A stretch of DNA of 50,489 nucleotides from Streptomyces sp. Isolate_45 (GCF_024721315.2 NZ_JANFAK020000052.1:1-50489), one strand, 5' to 3'. Shown: positions 14,760 to 23,520, counted from the first letter of the stretch. Notes: generated by a model from the letters alone, not told the origin. Program-made: numbers and translations.

Positions 14760-15422
14760 TCAGCGCCGGAGGATCCGGCGTGCGAGCCGGTTGCCGAGGA
14801 ACTGCGCGGACTGCACCAGTCCGATGAGGACCAGCACCGTCACCACCATGACCGAGGTGTCGAACCGCAGGTAGCCGTACGTCATGGCGAGGTTGCCGAC
14901 CCCGCCGCCGCCGACCGTGCCGGCCACCGCGGAGAAGTCGATGAGCGCGACGAGCATGAAGGTCAGCCCGAGCACGAGCGGCCCGAGGGCCTCGGGCACC
15001 AGGACCGTGAGCAGGATGCGCAGCGGGCCGGCCCCCATCGAGCGGGCCGCCTCGATGACGCCCGGCTCGACGGACAGCAGGTTCGACTCGACGATCCGGG
15101 CGATCCCGAACGTCGCCACGATCGTCATCGGGAAGATCGCCGCATCGGTGCCGATCATCGTGCCGACCACCGCCCGGGTCACGGGTGCCAGGGCCACGAT
15201 CGCGATGATGAACGGGACGGGGCGGATGACGTTGATGAACGTGCCCAGGACCGCGTGCACGATCCGGTTCGGCAGGACGCCTCCCTTGCGGGTGGCGTAC
15301 AGGGAGAGCCCCACCACGAGGCCGCCGACGGTGGACAGGGCCAGCGTGATCAGCACCATGTAGACGGTCTCGCCGGTCGCCTCGACGACCTTGGGCCAGA
15401 AGGTGCTCCAGTCCGCCTTCAC
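14760..15422 (-). CDS. metI: Methionine ABC transporter permease MetI
   Basis: 220 residues starting at GTG 15422, which overlaps the MetN stop. Five to six membrane helices and the permease coupling loop EAARSMGAGPLRILLTVLVPEALGPL. TVGGGGVGNLAMTYGYLRFDTSVM is typical of MetI/D-methionine permeases. Third gene of the metQ-metN-metI order on the minus strand. Confidence 0.93.
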   Translation of the reverse strand: MKADWSTFWPKVVEATGETVYMVLITLALSTVGGLVVGLSLYATRKGGVLPNRIVHAVLGTFINVIRPVPFIIAIVALAPVTRAVVGTMIGTDAAIFPMTIVATFGIARIVESNLLSVEPGVIEAARSMGAGPLRILLTVLVPEALGPLVLGLTFMLVALIDFSAVAGTVGGGGVGNLAMTYGYLRFDTSVMVVTVLVLIGLVQSAQFLGNRLARRILRR

Positions 15423-16447
15423 GCGACACCCGCTTCCCGGGCCGCGCCGGCCGCCGTGCCCGCCGCGAGTCCGGCGGCCACCGCCTCGACGGCCGACTCC
15501 TCGCCCCGCAGCGCGATGGTCACGCTGCCCAGGGGCCTGCCGCGGACCTCGCCGACACCGCCGTGGACGATGGAGAAGTCCACGCCGTGCGCGCGCAGCA
15601 GTGGTGAGAGGCCGTCCAGCAGTGGGGCCCCGTCGACGACCGGCACCGTGACAAGCCGGCCCGGATGGCGGGCGCGCAACCGGTCCAGGAGCGGGCCGTC
15701 CGGTTCGCCGTGCAGGGCCGAGCGGACGAACGCGGCGGTGGTGCGGTGGCGTGGCCGCGCGAACAGGTCGTAGACCTCGCCGCTCTCCACGACCCGGCCG
15801 TCCTCCATGACGGCGACCCGGTCGCACAGGGAACGGACGACCTCCATCTCGTGGGTGATCAGGACGATGGTGACGCCCAGCTCACGGTTGACGCGGCGGA
15901 GCAGGGCCAGCACCTCCTGGGTGGTCTGCGGGTCCAGGGCCGAGGTGGCCTCGTCGCACAGCAACACCTTGGGGCGGGTGGCCAGGGCGCGGGCGATGCC
16001 CACGCGTTGGCGCTGCCCACCGGACAACTGCTCGGGATGGCGCTTGCCGTATCCGGACAGGCCGACGAAATCCAGGGTCTCCTCGGCGCGCGCCCGGGCG
16101 GCGGCGCGGTCCATCTTGGACAGGCGCAGCGGGTAGAGCACGTTGCCGAGGACCGTGCGCGAGCGGAAGAGGTTGAACTGCTGGAAGATCATGCCGATGT
16201 CGCGCCGGATCGGACGCAGTGCGCGCTCGCCGAGCGCGGCGAGGTCCTGGCCGTCGACGAGGACGCTGCCCGACGTCGGCTCCTCCAGGCCGTTGATCAG
16301 CCGCAGGAGGGTGGATTTGCCGGCGCCGCTGTGGCCGACGACGCCGTGGACGGTGCCCGACGCGACGGACAGGCTCACGCCGTCGACGGCGCGCGCGCCG
16401 CCCGGGAACTCCTTGCGTACGTCGCGCAGTTCGACGGCGGCGGTCAC
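15419..16447 (-). CDS. metN: Methionine ABC transporter ATPase MetN
   Basis: 342 residues from GTG 16447, overlapping the end of metQ. Walker A GHSGAGKST, Q-loop IFQQFNLF, signature LSGGQRQRV, Walker B VLLCDEATSALDP and H-loop ITHEM. The region after about 265 is a NIL domain, the methionine-sensing regulatory domain specific to MetN. It couples ATP hydrolysis to uptake of methionine delivered by MetQ. Confidence 0.95.
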   Translation of the reverse strand: MTAAVELRDVRKEFPGGARAVDGVSLSVASGTVHGVVGHSGAGKSTLLRLINGLEEPTSGSVLVDGQDLAALGERALRPIRRDIGMIFQQFNLFRSRTVLGNVLYPLRLSKMDRAAARARAEETLDFVGLSGYGKRHPEQLSGGQRQRVGIARALATRPKVLLCDEATSALDPQTTQEVLALLRRVNRELGVTIVLITHEMEVVRSLCDRVAVMEDGRVVESGEVYDLFARPRHRTTAAFVRSALHGEPDGPLLDRLRARHPGRLVTVPVVDGAPLLDGLSPLLRAHGVDFSIVHGGVGEVRGRPLGSVTIALRGEESAVEAVAAGLAAGTAAGAAREAGVA

Positions 16448-17324
16448 CGGCCCAGCTGCTTCGCGACGCGGTCGAGCTCGGCCCGGAGTTCGACGGCGGG
16501 CAGCTCGACGTGGTGGGCGGTGCCGTTGCTGGCGCGGCGGACCTCGTCCTGAACGGCCTTCGACGCGTACAGCTTCACGATCCTCGAGTAGTCCGCGTCG
16601 TCCTTCTCGTTCGCGCGGGCGGCGATGACGTTCAGGTAGGGCACGGCCTGCGGGCTGGTCGGATCGTCCTTGAACAGCGCGGTTCCGGCGTCGATGCCCG
16701 CGAGTTCGGCGACCCCGTCGTTGATGATCGCGGCGTCGGTGTCCTTGAGGGTGCGGGGGGTCTGCTGGGCGTTGACCGGGGTGAGCTTGACGCGCTTGGG
16801 GTTGGCGGTGATGTCGTCGGGGGTGGCGAACAGCCCGGCGTCCTTCTTGAGCTCGATGAGTTTCGCCTGCTCCAACACCCGCAGGCCGCGGCCCTGGTTG
16901 GCCGGGTCGTTGGGCAGGGCTATCTCGGCCTGTTCGGGCAGGTCCGCGAGCGCGCGGTGCTTTTCGGAGTAGAGGCCGAGCGGCACCACCGTGGTCGCGG
17001 CGATCGGAGCGATGTCGGTCTTGTTCTCGGTGTTCGACTGTGCGAGGAACACCAGGTGCTGGAAGGCGTTGAGCTCGATGTCACCCGCGCCGAGGGCCTT
17101 GTTGGGCAGTGAGTAGTCGTCAAGACGACGGTCTCGACGGTGAGCCCCTCCTTCTTCGCCTCCTTGGCGAGGACGTCCCACTCGGGGGAGTCGCCCGCCA
17201 CGCCCACCCGGATGCGCCGCTCGTCGGAGCCGCCGGATCCGCAGCCGGTGACAAGGAGCGCGAGCGCGGTGGCGGACGTCGCGAGGGCGAGGAGGGTACG
17301 GCGGCGCGGGGATTCAGCAAGCAT
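16444..17324 (-). pseudogene. metQ: Methionine-binding lipoprotein MetQ, interrupted by a frameshift
   Basis: The N-terminal part reads in one frame from ATG 17324 (MLAESPRRRTLLALATSATALALLVTGC lipoprotein signal, RIRVGVAGDSPEWDVLAKEAKKEGLTVETVVL). The rest reads in another frame from about 17120 (DDYSLPNKALGAGDIELNAFQHLVFLAQ to VAKQLGR at 16447). Joined, they make a normal MetQ of about 292 residues, so one base is missing near 17115-17125, where the reading should pass from VVL to DDYSLPN. Either a real inactivating mutation or a sequencing error. Both parts are otherwise well conserved, which favours a recent change or error. Confidence 0.88.
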
Positions 17325-17364
17325 CGTGGGATCCAGGGGTAGACGAAACGCGTGGAGCGAGGTA

Positions 17365-17379
17365 CCTACGAACAGTAGG
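17365..17379. promoter_or_regulatory. Inverted repeat CCTAC-GAACA-GTAGG before metQ
   Basis: Perfect 5-bp arms in the 113-bp gap before metQ. On the minus strand it covers TACTGT, a plausible -10 element, so it may be an operator. Sulfur-amino-acid genes are often regulated, but I cannot name the regulator, and no riboswitch could be recognised by eye. Confidence 0.35.
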
Positions 17380-17437
17380 CATGGATCCCGTGATTGACTT
17401 GGTTTGAAAGATCGTCTTCACGATCCTGCAATGAATC

Positions 17438-17896
17438 TCAGGTGATAGGTGTGGGTGGGGCGGTGGCAGTGGCCGGAGCCGGGGCCGCCGGAGTGTGCGC
17501 GGGTCTCGGTACGCCCGCCGGATACTCCTCGCCCAGCACGGTGTCGAACAGGCTGGTGACCTCCTGTGCGGTCAGGCCCTGCTCGCGCGCCTCGCGCATC
17601 CACTCGCCCAACCGGGCCCGTACGGGAGACTCCGGTGCCGTTCGGGGAGTTGCCAGAGTCCGGGTGATGAAGGTGCCGGATCCCTGCCGGACCTCGACGA
17701 GTCCGGATCGCTCCAGTTCGCGGTAGGCCTTGAGGGTGGTGTTCGGGTTCACCTTCGTGGTGGCGGCGACCTGCGCCGCGGTGGGCAGCTTGTCGCCCTC
17801 GGTCAGCGCCCCCATGTGGAGCGCCTGCTCCACCTGGTGGACGATCTGGAGGTAGGCGGGCAGGCCGCTGCGTCGTTCGATGCGGAACACGACCAC
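17438..17896 (-). CDS. GntR-family regulator, YtrA type
   Basis: 152 residues; GTG 17896 with AGGAGG 8 bases upstream. Winged HTH: LPAYLQIVHQVEQALHMGALTEGDKLPTAAQVAATTKVNPNTTLKAYRELERSGLVEVRQGSGTFI, followed by a short helical dimerisation region as in the YtrA subfamily, which lacks a big effector domain. The tail is Ala/Pro/Thr-rich. Lies 54 bp after the ABC permease gene on the same strand. YtrA regulators normally repress the ABC operon they sit in; the inverted repeat at 19903-19922 is the likely operator. Confidence 0.92.
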   Translation of the reverse strand: MVVFRIERRSGLPAYLQIVHQVEQALHMGALTEGDKLPTAAQVAATTKVNPNTTLKAYRELERSGLVEVRQGSGTFITRTLATPRTAPESPVRARLGEWMREAREQGLTAQEVTSLFDTVLGEEYPAGVPRPAHTPAAPAPATATAPPTPIT

Positions 17897-17950
17897 GGTG
17901 CCCGCCTCCTTGATCCTCGTCGTTTTCGCTCAGCCTAGGCGTTCGCCGGT

Positions 17951-18937
17951 CTACAGCCGGCCCTTGCGGGCCCGGACCACGCACACCCCCAGGAACAGCG
18001 CGGTCAGCGCCAGCAGTAGTCCCGTGGCGGTCCATTGCATGCCCACCATCTGATCGCGGCCGAAGTAGTCCCGGACGGAGTTGACGATGCCGAGGTCGCT
18101 CCGGCACTTCTCGGTCGACGCGTCGTGGACGCAGGTGGACCACCCGTAGAGCTTGCCCGACGCGGTGCCGACCCACTGGTCGACCTCGATCCCGCCGTTC
18201 AGGGCGGCCGGCATGGCGCCGTCGAGCGGCCAGGCGACCCGGCGCGGCGTGGCGAGTTCGTTCCGGAAGACGCCGGCCCCGGTCAGGCCGATGCCCGAGA
18301 TCAGGAAGGTCGCGACCGTGGCGGGCGTGCCCCGACGCAGCAGCGTGCCGACGGCCATGCCGAGCGAGGTGGTGCACAGGGTGGTGGCCACCAGGACCGG
18401 ACCCGTGGTGTCGAACAGCGCTCCGGACAGCCAGTCGTTGGGGGCGAGCGGCCCGAGGGACCTCCACCACCAGCCGTAGAGCAGGCTCAGGACCGTCGCC
18501 GGTACGGTCACCACGATCAATGCGAAGGAGATCTTGGCCAGCAGCCACTGGAGCCGCGATACGGACTGGGTGGCGACGAGCCGTCCCGTTCCGTTCTCGT
18601 AGTCCGCGGCGATCAGTGGTGCGCCGAGGAACGCGCCGAGCAGGATCGGGAGGGCGCCCAGTGTCGTCCCTCCGGAGTTGAGGTCGTTGGATATCCGGTT
18701 GGTCAGGTCCCCCGGCAGGGAGTCGGCCGACTTGCCGGGCCAGCCCGCGGCGTGCAGGGAGTCCAGCATCGCGCCGCGCTGGTAGATGATCCAGGCCGCG
18801 CCGAGGAGGGTGAGCGCGAGGCAGGACAGGAGGGCGGCGCGGTGCTGGTGCACCATGAGCCAGGCCAGTCCGCGCAGCGCGCGGGGACCGGACGGCTTGT
18901 GACCGCGGATCGCGGGGCCCTGGGCGAGCGTGCTCAT
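17951..18937 (-). CDS. ABC-2 family permease of the YtrA-type operon
   Basis: 328 residues; ATG 18937 overlaps the ATPase stop as ATGA. Membrane helices at about 24-48, 105-128, 148-170, 185-210, 222-240 and near the C-terminus (TGLLLALTALFLGVCVV). A large outer loop follows the first helix (DSLHAAGWPGKSADSLPGDL...) and another comes before the last, holding CVHDASTEKCRSD with two cysteines. Layout fits permeases of the bacitracin/envelope-stress type ABC systems. No peptide or antibiotic substrate can be named. Confidence 0.86.
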   Translation of the reverse strand: MSTLAQGPAIRGHKPSGPRALRGLAWLMVHQHRAALLSCLALTLLGAAWIIYQRGAMLDSLHAAGWPGKSADSLPGDLTNRISNDLNSGGTTLGALPILLGAFLGAPLIAADYENGTGRLVATQSVSRLQWLLAKISFALIVVTVPATVLSLLYGWWWRSLGPLAPNDWLSGALFDTTGPVLVATTLCTTSLGMAVGTLLRRGTPATVATFLISGIGLTGAGVFRNELATPRRVAWPLDGAMPAALNGGIEVDQWVGTASGKLYGWSTCVHDASTEKCRSDLGIVNSVRDYFGRDQMVGMQWTATGLLLALTALFLGVCVVRARKGRL

Positions 18938-19881
18938 GCTGCGTGGTCCTCTCGGTGGCCGGGGACGGAGGTGGGGGACAGCAGGGCGGGAGCCTGCGGC
19001 GAGCGGAGGTAGGCCAGCAGCACTTCCTCCAGGCTCGGCTCGGACGGCTGCCATTCGGCGCCGATCCACCCCTGACGGCGCACCAGGGCGGTGAAGTGAC
19101 GTCCGGACGTCCTGGCCTCGACCAGGGTGTGGGCGTCCAGGGCGGCGGGGAGCGCGCCGGTCTCGTCGGTCACGCCCGTCACCACCGAGTGCATGGGGAT
19201 CAGCTCGTCCGTGTCGCCCGCCATGCGCACGCGCCCGTCGGCGAGGACCAACAGGTGGTCGCACATGTCCTCGATCTCGCTCAGCAGGTGCGAGGAGAGC
19301 AGGACGGTGGTTCCGTTCTCGGCGGCCTCGGCGAGGAGCAGTGAGCCGATCTCGTCGCGGGCCACCGGGTCGAGATCGGCCATCGGCTCGTCCAGGAGCA
19401 GCAGTTCGGGCCGCTTGCCGAAGGCGAGCGCGAGGGCCACGCGGGTGTGCTGGCCGCCCGACAGGTCGGCGATCCGTGCCTCCATCGGCACGTTGCCGGA
19501 GCGCACGATCCGTTCCGCGACCTCACGGTCCCAGCCGGGATTGAGCTCCTGCCCCATGCGCAGGGTCCTGGCCACGGTGAACCGCTTGAAGAGCGGTTTG
19601 TCCTGGCCGAGGTACGCCCAGCGGGTCCTGGTCGCGTCCGATCCGACGGGGCGGCCGAAGATCCTCAGCTCGCCGGCCGTCGGCTCGACGAGTCGGGTCG
19701 CGAGGCCGAGCAGGGTGCTCTTGCCGGCGCCGTTGGGTCCGACCAGGGCGGCGATGCGGCCGGCGGGAATCCGGAAGGTGCAGTCCCGCAGGGCCCATCC
19801 CCTGCGGTACTTCTTTCCCAGCCCGTGTGCCTCGACGGCCCACCGGTAGTCGGCCGCGTCGGAATCGGTCGTATGGCGCAC
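18934..19881 (-). CDS. ABC transporter ATPase of the YtrA-type operon
   Basis: About 315 residues from GTG 19881, preferred because AAGGGGGG lies 5 bases upstream; ATG at 19899 is an alternative without ribosome binding site. Walker A GPNGAGKST, Q-loop LGQDKPLF, signature LSGGQ, Walker B LLLLDEPMADLDP and H-loop SSHLL are intact. The last 100 residues form a regulatory extension typical of ABC-2 exporter ATPases. First gene of ATPase-permease-GntR. Confidence 0.9.
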   Translation of the reverse strand: MRHTTDSDAADYRWAVEAHGLGKKYRRGWALRDCTFRIPAGRIAALVGPNGAGKSTLLGLATRLVEPTAGELRIFGRPVGSDATRTRWAYLGQDKPLFKRFTVARTLRMGQELNPGWDREVAERIVRSGNVPMEARIADLSGGQHTRVALALAFGKRPELLLLDEPMADLDPVARDEIGSLLLAEAAENGTTVLLSSHLLSEIEDMCDHLLVLADGRVRMAGDTDELIPMHSVVTGVTDETGALPAALDAHTLVEARTSGRHFTALVRRQGWIGAEWQPSEPSLEEVLLAYLRSPQAPALLSPTSVPGHREDHAA

Positions 19882-19902
19882 GGCGTCCCCCCTTTCCATA
19901 AA

Positions 19903-19922
19903 TCCACTAGATGAGTAGTGGA
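19903..19922. promoter_or_regulatory. Inverted repeat, probable YtrA-type GntR operator
   Basis: TCCACTA-N6-TAGTGGA, perfect 7-bp arms, directly upstream of the ATPase gene. The GntR gene is the last gene of this operon, so this is the natural target. Confidence 0.6.
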
Positions 19923-19955
19923 ATAATGGACTCAGGGTCGGGTCGTGTCAAACGA

Positions 19956-20020
19956 CCGGATCCGGCGGCGACCGCCCCGCGCGGGAAGGCTCCCGCGCGG
20001 GGCGACCCCACCGGATCCGG
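19956..20020 (-). terminator. Strong double stem-loop terminator of the GH15 gene
   Basis: A perfect 13-bp stem GCCCCGCGCGGGA / TCCCGCGCGGGGC with an AGGC loop (19974-20003), enclosed by two copies of CCGGATCCGG (19956-19965, 20011-20020) that can also pair. It lies about 50 bp past the GH15 stop on the minus strand. Confidence 0.75.
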
Positions 20021-20073
20021 GGCGGAACCACTCGAAAGGGGGCGAACGGGTGGGGTGGGGTGTCCGCGTCCGA

Positions 20074-21957
20074 TCAGGGACGGGCGGCAGGCGGCGTCGG
20101 CAGCGGGGTGCCGTCGGTGCCGAGGAGCGCGAGGAGGACGATCGCGTCGGTCCACCCGAGCGGTACGACCGCCTTCGGCCGGCCGTCGATGCTGACGGTC
20201 TCGGGCAGCTCGCCGAGCGCGTTGCGCTTGGACAGCACCCAGTCCACCACCGCGTCGGCCTTCTCCCGCTGCCCCGTGCCCGCCCAGGCGAGCGCGAAGA
20301 AGGAGGTGCTCGCCGTCCAGGTGATGTTCCCCCAGGGCGCGTCCGGGTCGTCGCCGGGGACCACGCCCCCGTTGGGCCGCAGCAGCGCGGCGTACGTGTC
20401 GTCGAGGGCCCGGGGCAGGTCCGCGGGCGCGTTGTTGAACGGCGGGGCCATGAACCCGACGGCGCTGTCCCGGCCGTTCAGCCCGTCGGCGGTCCGCGGG
20501 TACCCCAGCGGCGCGAAACGGGCGGCGATGCCCTCGGACAGGCGCTGCGCCGCTTCCGCCCAGCGGGTGGCGTCCTCGGTCCGGCCGAGGCCGCGGGCCA
20601 GGTCGGCGGCGGCGTTCAGCCCCGCCAGCAGCGGCGCGGCCGTGCCGATGTTCGCGCTGTCGGTCGCCAGCTCCCAGTAGTCGGGGGAGGCCGGGGGCAG
20701 GCCGTCGGCGTCCAGGGTGCCCGCCGTGTGGTCGGCCGCCTTGCGGACCATCGGGTAGAGGGCCTCCAGCCGTGCGGCGCGGCCGTCCTGCGGGGCCGTC
20801 CGGTACCACTGCCAGGTGGCCCACGGCACCCAGCCGTTCCCGTCGAGCTGCCACGGCCGATCGTCCGGCGGCCCGGAACCGTCCAACCGCGTACGGGCCT
20901 CCCAGGTGCCGTCCGCCCGCTGCGTCTGCGCGTTGTAGCGCAGGATCCGGTACGCCTCCTCGTCGTACCCGGTGTGCGCGAACGCCGCCGCGACGAAGCT
21001 GGAGTCGCGCGGCCACGAGAAGTCCCAGAACGGCGACCAGGCCGCCGCGAACGAACCGTTCGGCCGCAGCAGCGCCCGCATCGACAGCAGGGCCCGCTCC
21101 GCGCTCGCCCGCCGCGGACCCGCCGCGCCCGGGATCCGGCCCGACGCCAACCAGGCCCGGGACTCGGTGATCTGCTCCAGCGCGCCGGCGTCGTCCGCCT
21201 CGACGACGACGGACGCGGTGGCGCCCGCCGGCAGGTAGCGCCACCGCCCGGAGGGCAGCCGCAGCACGTTGCTGCCCTCCACGTAGGCGGCGCCCACGGC
21301 AAACTCCGGAGTGACCGCCTCCACGGCCGTGCCGTTGGAGAGCAGGCCCGAGGTCCGCGCGAGCCGGTCGGAGGCGGGCACGTAACAGGGCTCCGTCTCC
21401 CCGCACCGCTCGTCGCCGGTCGGGTTCACGTGGAACGCCAGCCGCTCCTCGACGGCCTCCCAGCTGTCCGCCTCCCCGTCGTGACGCCAACTGACCGGCG
21501 CCCCGACCTCGGCGCGGCGGGTTCCGTGCCAGACGACCGGCTTGCCGTCCGGAGTGGTGGCCCGGGCGAACAGGTAGTAGGGGGCGCCCGGCGTCAGCGT
21601 GGCATCCAGGGGCACCTCCAGCCAGCCCGCGCCGACGCCGCCCAGCTTCGCCACGTCGACCGTGCGCGCCGCGATCGTGGACCCGCCGTCCTCGCGGGTA
21701 CCGCGGACCTCGATCCGTACCCGGCCGGTGGCGGCTCCGCTGCTCAGGTACAGGCTCACCCGCGACAGGCGGGCGTCGGACGTTCTGAACTCCTGCGCGG
21801 CCGCGCCACCGGCCGTCGCGATGCCGAGCAGGGGGGCGTCGTGCAGGGCCTGCCCGTCCGGTGGAACTCCGTCGCGTGCGCTCGCCGGCCCGCCGGCGGC
21901 GCACAACAGTGTCGACAGCAGGGCAGTGGCCAACGCGGTGGACCTCGTACGCACCAT
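20074..21957 (-). CDS. Secreted glycoside hydrolase family 15-like protein (glucoamylase/trehalase type)
   Basis: 627 residues from ATG 21957 with AGGGAG upstream. Signal peptide MVRTRSTALATALLSTLLCAAGGPASA. An N-terminal beta region (about 40-290) is followed by an (alpha/alpha)6 barrel: WDFSWPRDSSFVAAAF, WQLDGNGWVPWATW, SPDYWELATDS with Glu429 as candidate general acid, and ELPETVSI...PLGWTDAIVLLAL as the second catalytic region. These are GH15 landmarks; enzymes of this family release glucose from starch, dextran or trehalose. Transcribed alone and divergent from the second alpha/beta hydrolase. Exact substrate is not visible. Confidence 0.8.
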   Translation of the reverse strand: MVRTRSTALATALLSTLLCAAGGPASARDGVPPDGQALHDAPLLGIATAGGAAAQEFRTSDARLSRVSLYLSSGAATGRVRIEVRGTREDGGSTIAARTVDVAKLGGVGAGWLEVPLDATLTPGAPYYLFARATTPDGKPVVWHGTRRAEVGAPVSWRHDGEADSWEAVEERLAFHVNPTGDERCGETEPCYVPASDRLARTSGLLSNGTAVEAVTPEFAVGAAYVEGSNVLRLPSGRWRYLPAGATASVVVEADDAGALEQITESRAWLASGRIPGAAGPRRASAERALLSMRALLRPNGSFAAAWSPFWDFSWPRDSSFVAAAFAHTGYDEEAYRILRYNAQTQRADGTWEARTRLDGSGPPDDRPWQLDGNGWVPWATWQWYRTAPQDGRAARLEALYPMVRKAADHTAGTLDADGLPPASPDYWELATDSANIGTAAPLLAGLNAAADLARGLGRTEDATRWAEAAQRLSEGIAARFAPLGYPRTADGLNGRDSAVGFMAPPFNNAPADLPRALDDTYAALLRPNGGVVPGDDPDAPWGNITWTASTSFFALAWAGTGQREKADAVVDWVLSKRNALGELPETVSIDGRPKAVVPLGWTDAIVLLALLGTDGTPLPTPPAARP

Positions 21958-22262
21958 GCTTCTCCCTTCGGGTGATCCGGACGTCAAACGAGAGACGGGC
22001 ATGGGTGGTGGCGCGCTCCTTTCAGAGAGTGCCTCGAACGACCATCGGACCATCGGAAGATCGCCCGGCCGCGCCGGAACCGGCCCCGTCTGGACGAACC
22101 GCGCCCACGCGGTCCCACCACGGATGTCATCCCACGGATGCAGGGGCGTACGGGCGTACCACCGTGGGCCGATGGCCGGGCCGCGATCCGTTCCTAGCAT
22201 CGGGGACATCGGACCGTCGACCGCGGCCCGGCCGCCGCGGCGGACATCGCGACGAGGACACC
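21958..22262. other. Divergent promoter region between GH15 and hydrolase genes
   Basis: 305 bp without a gene. It should hold promoters in both directions. A weak half-palindrome CGTCTGGACG at 22087-22096 shares the centre of the two DasR-like sites but lacks their outer bases, so I do not call it. No strong repeat otherwise. Confidence 0.5.
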
Positions 22263-23456
22263 ATGAGGACATCGATGAGGACACCAATGAGGCGTGCGTT
22301 ACTGGCCGTTACGGCAGCCACCCTGCTCATGACCGGTACGGCCCGGGCGGATTCGGGGCAGGCCGCGACCACCGGCGCGACCACCCCGCAGGTCGCGCCG
22401 GCGCTCCGCGCGCCGACCGGCGGACAGCCGGTGGGCATGACGACCGTCCACCTGAAGGACCAGGACCGGGCCGACCCCTGGGTGCCGGGGGAACGCCGGG
22501 AACTGATGGTGTCGGTCTGGTATCCGGCGAAGAAGCCCTCGCGCGTGCCCGCCCCTTACATGACGGCCGAGGAGTCCCGGAGGTACGTCGAATCCAACCG
22601 GGCCGTCGTACCGAAGGAGGTGCCCTCCGAGGTACTGACCACCGTGGTCACCCACGCGACCGTCGGCGCCGAACCCGTCACGGCGCGCGGCGGACTGCCG
22701 TTGGTCGTCCTCTCACCCGGCTTCGGAATGCCGCGCGCCACCCTCACGGGCCTCGCGGAGGAACTCGCCTCCCGGGGCTACGTCGTCGCGGGCATCGGCC
22801 ACAACCACGAAGCCGCCGGCACCACCTTCCCCGACGGCCGCACCACCTCCTGCACGCCCTGCGGGAACCCGGACTTCCCGCGCGTCGGAGCCGTCCGCGC
22901 CCAGGACGTGTCCTTCGTACTGGACGAGCTCACCGGCCGGCACCCGAAGTGGAAGGGCGGCCGGCTCATCGACACCGGGCGGATCGCCATGGTCGGGCAT
23001 TCCGCCGGGGGCTTCAGCGCGATCCCGACCATGCTGGGCGACCCGCGCATCAAGGCGGGCGTCAACATGGACGGAAACTTCCGCTTCCCCAACGACGTCC
23101 CCCTGGACCGCCCGTTCCTGATGCTGGGCAAGCCCAGCCACGTGCCCGGCGGCCCCGACCGCACCTGGGACGAGACCTGGACCGAACTGACGGGCTGGAA
23201 GCGCTGGCTGACCATCGACGGCACCGAGCACACCTCCTTCGGTGACATGGCGTCCATCGGCAAGCAACTCGGCATCCGGCTCCAGCCCCTCGACGGCGAC
23301 CGCTGCGACACCCTCCTGCGCGCGTACGTCACCGCCTTCGCCGACACCCACCTCCAGGGCCGCCCGGCCGCCCTGCTGGACGGCCCCTCGAAGAACCACC
23401 CCGAGGTCCGGTTCCACGACAGGCCCCGGGCGGACCCCGGAACGGGGCGTCCGTAG
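22263..23456 (+). CDS. Secreted alpha/beta hydrolase, PAF-acetylhydrolase/dienelactone-hydrolase-like
   Basis: 397 residues from ATG 22263. Signal peptide MRTSMRTPMRRALLAVTAATLLMTGTARADS. Same family as the product of 8060-9226: MTTVHLKDQDRADPWVPGERRELMVSVWYPAKK start, LVVLSPGFGMPRATLTGLAEELASRGYVV, and VGHSAGGFS with catalytic Ser247; EHTSFGD supplies a likely His. Two later in-frame ATGs (22275, 22287) follow, each also preceded by GAGGA, so the exact start is uncertain. Likely an exported lipase/esterase. Confidence 0.87.
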   Translation: MRTSMRTPMRRALLAVTAATLLMTGTARADSGQAATTGATTPQVAPALRAPTGGQPVGMTTVHLKDQDRADPWVPGERRELMVSVWYPAKKPSRVPAPYMTAEESRRYVESNRAVVPKEVPSEVLTTVVTHATVGAEPVTARGGLPLVVLSPGFGMPRATLTGLAEELASRGYVVAGIGHNHEAAGTTFPDGRTTSCTPCGNPDFPRVGAVRAQDVSFVLDELTGRHPKWKGGRLIDTGRIAMVGHSAGGFSAIPTMLGDPRIKAGVNMDGNFRFPNDVPLDRPFLMLGKPSHVPGGPDRTWDETWTELTGWKRWLTIDGTEHTSFGDMASIGKQLGIRLQPLDGDRCDTLLRAYVTAFADTHLQGRPAALLDGPSKNHPEVRFHDRPRADPGTGRP

Positions 23457-23470
23457 GCGGGCGTCCGGAA

Positions 23471-23512
23471 GCCGGAGCACCGCCCCCCGGCGTGGGGGGA
23501 CGGGGCTCCGGC
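23471..23512. terminator. Bidirectional terminator between convergent genes
   Basis: Stem GCCGGAGC / GCTCCGGC (23471-23478, 23505-23512) with an inner stem CCCCCC / GGGGGG (23483-23488, 23494-23499) lies between the stops of the hydrolase and EF-G-like genes. Confidence 0.7.
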
Positions 23513-23520
23513 GCTCGCCG

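Noticed and set aside
17365..17379. SAM riboswitch before metQ
   Set aside because: Only a 5-bp hairpin is seen; the kink-turn, pseudoknot and core residues expected of known SAM riboswitch classes were not recognised by eye.
22086..22097. Third DasR-like site
   Set aside because: Only the central GTCTGGAC matches; the outer TG/CA pairs that make the palindrome are absent.
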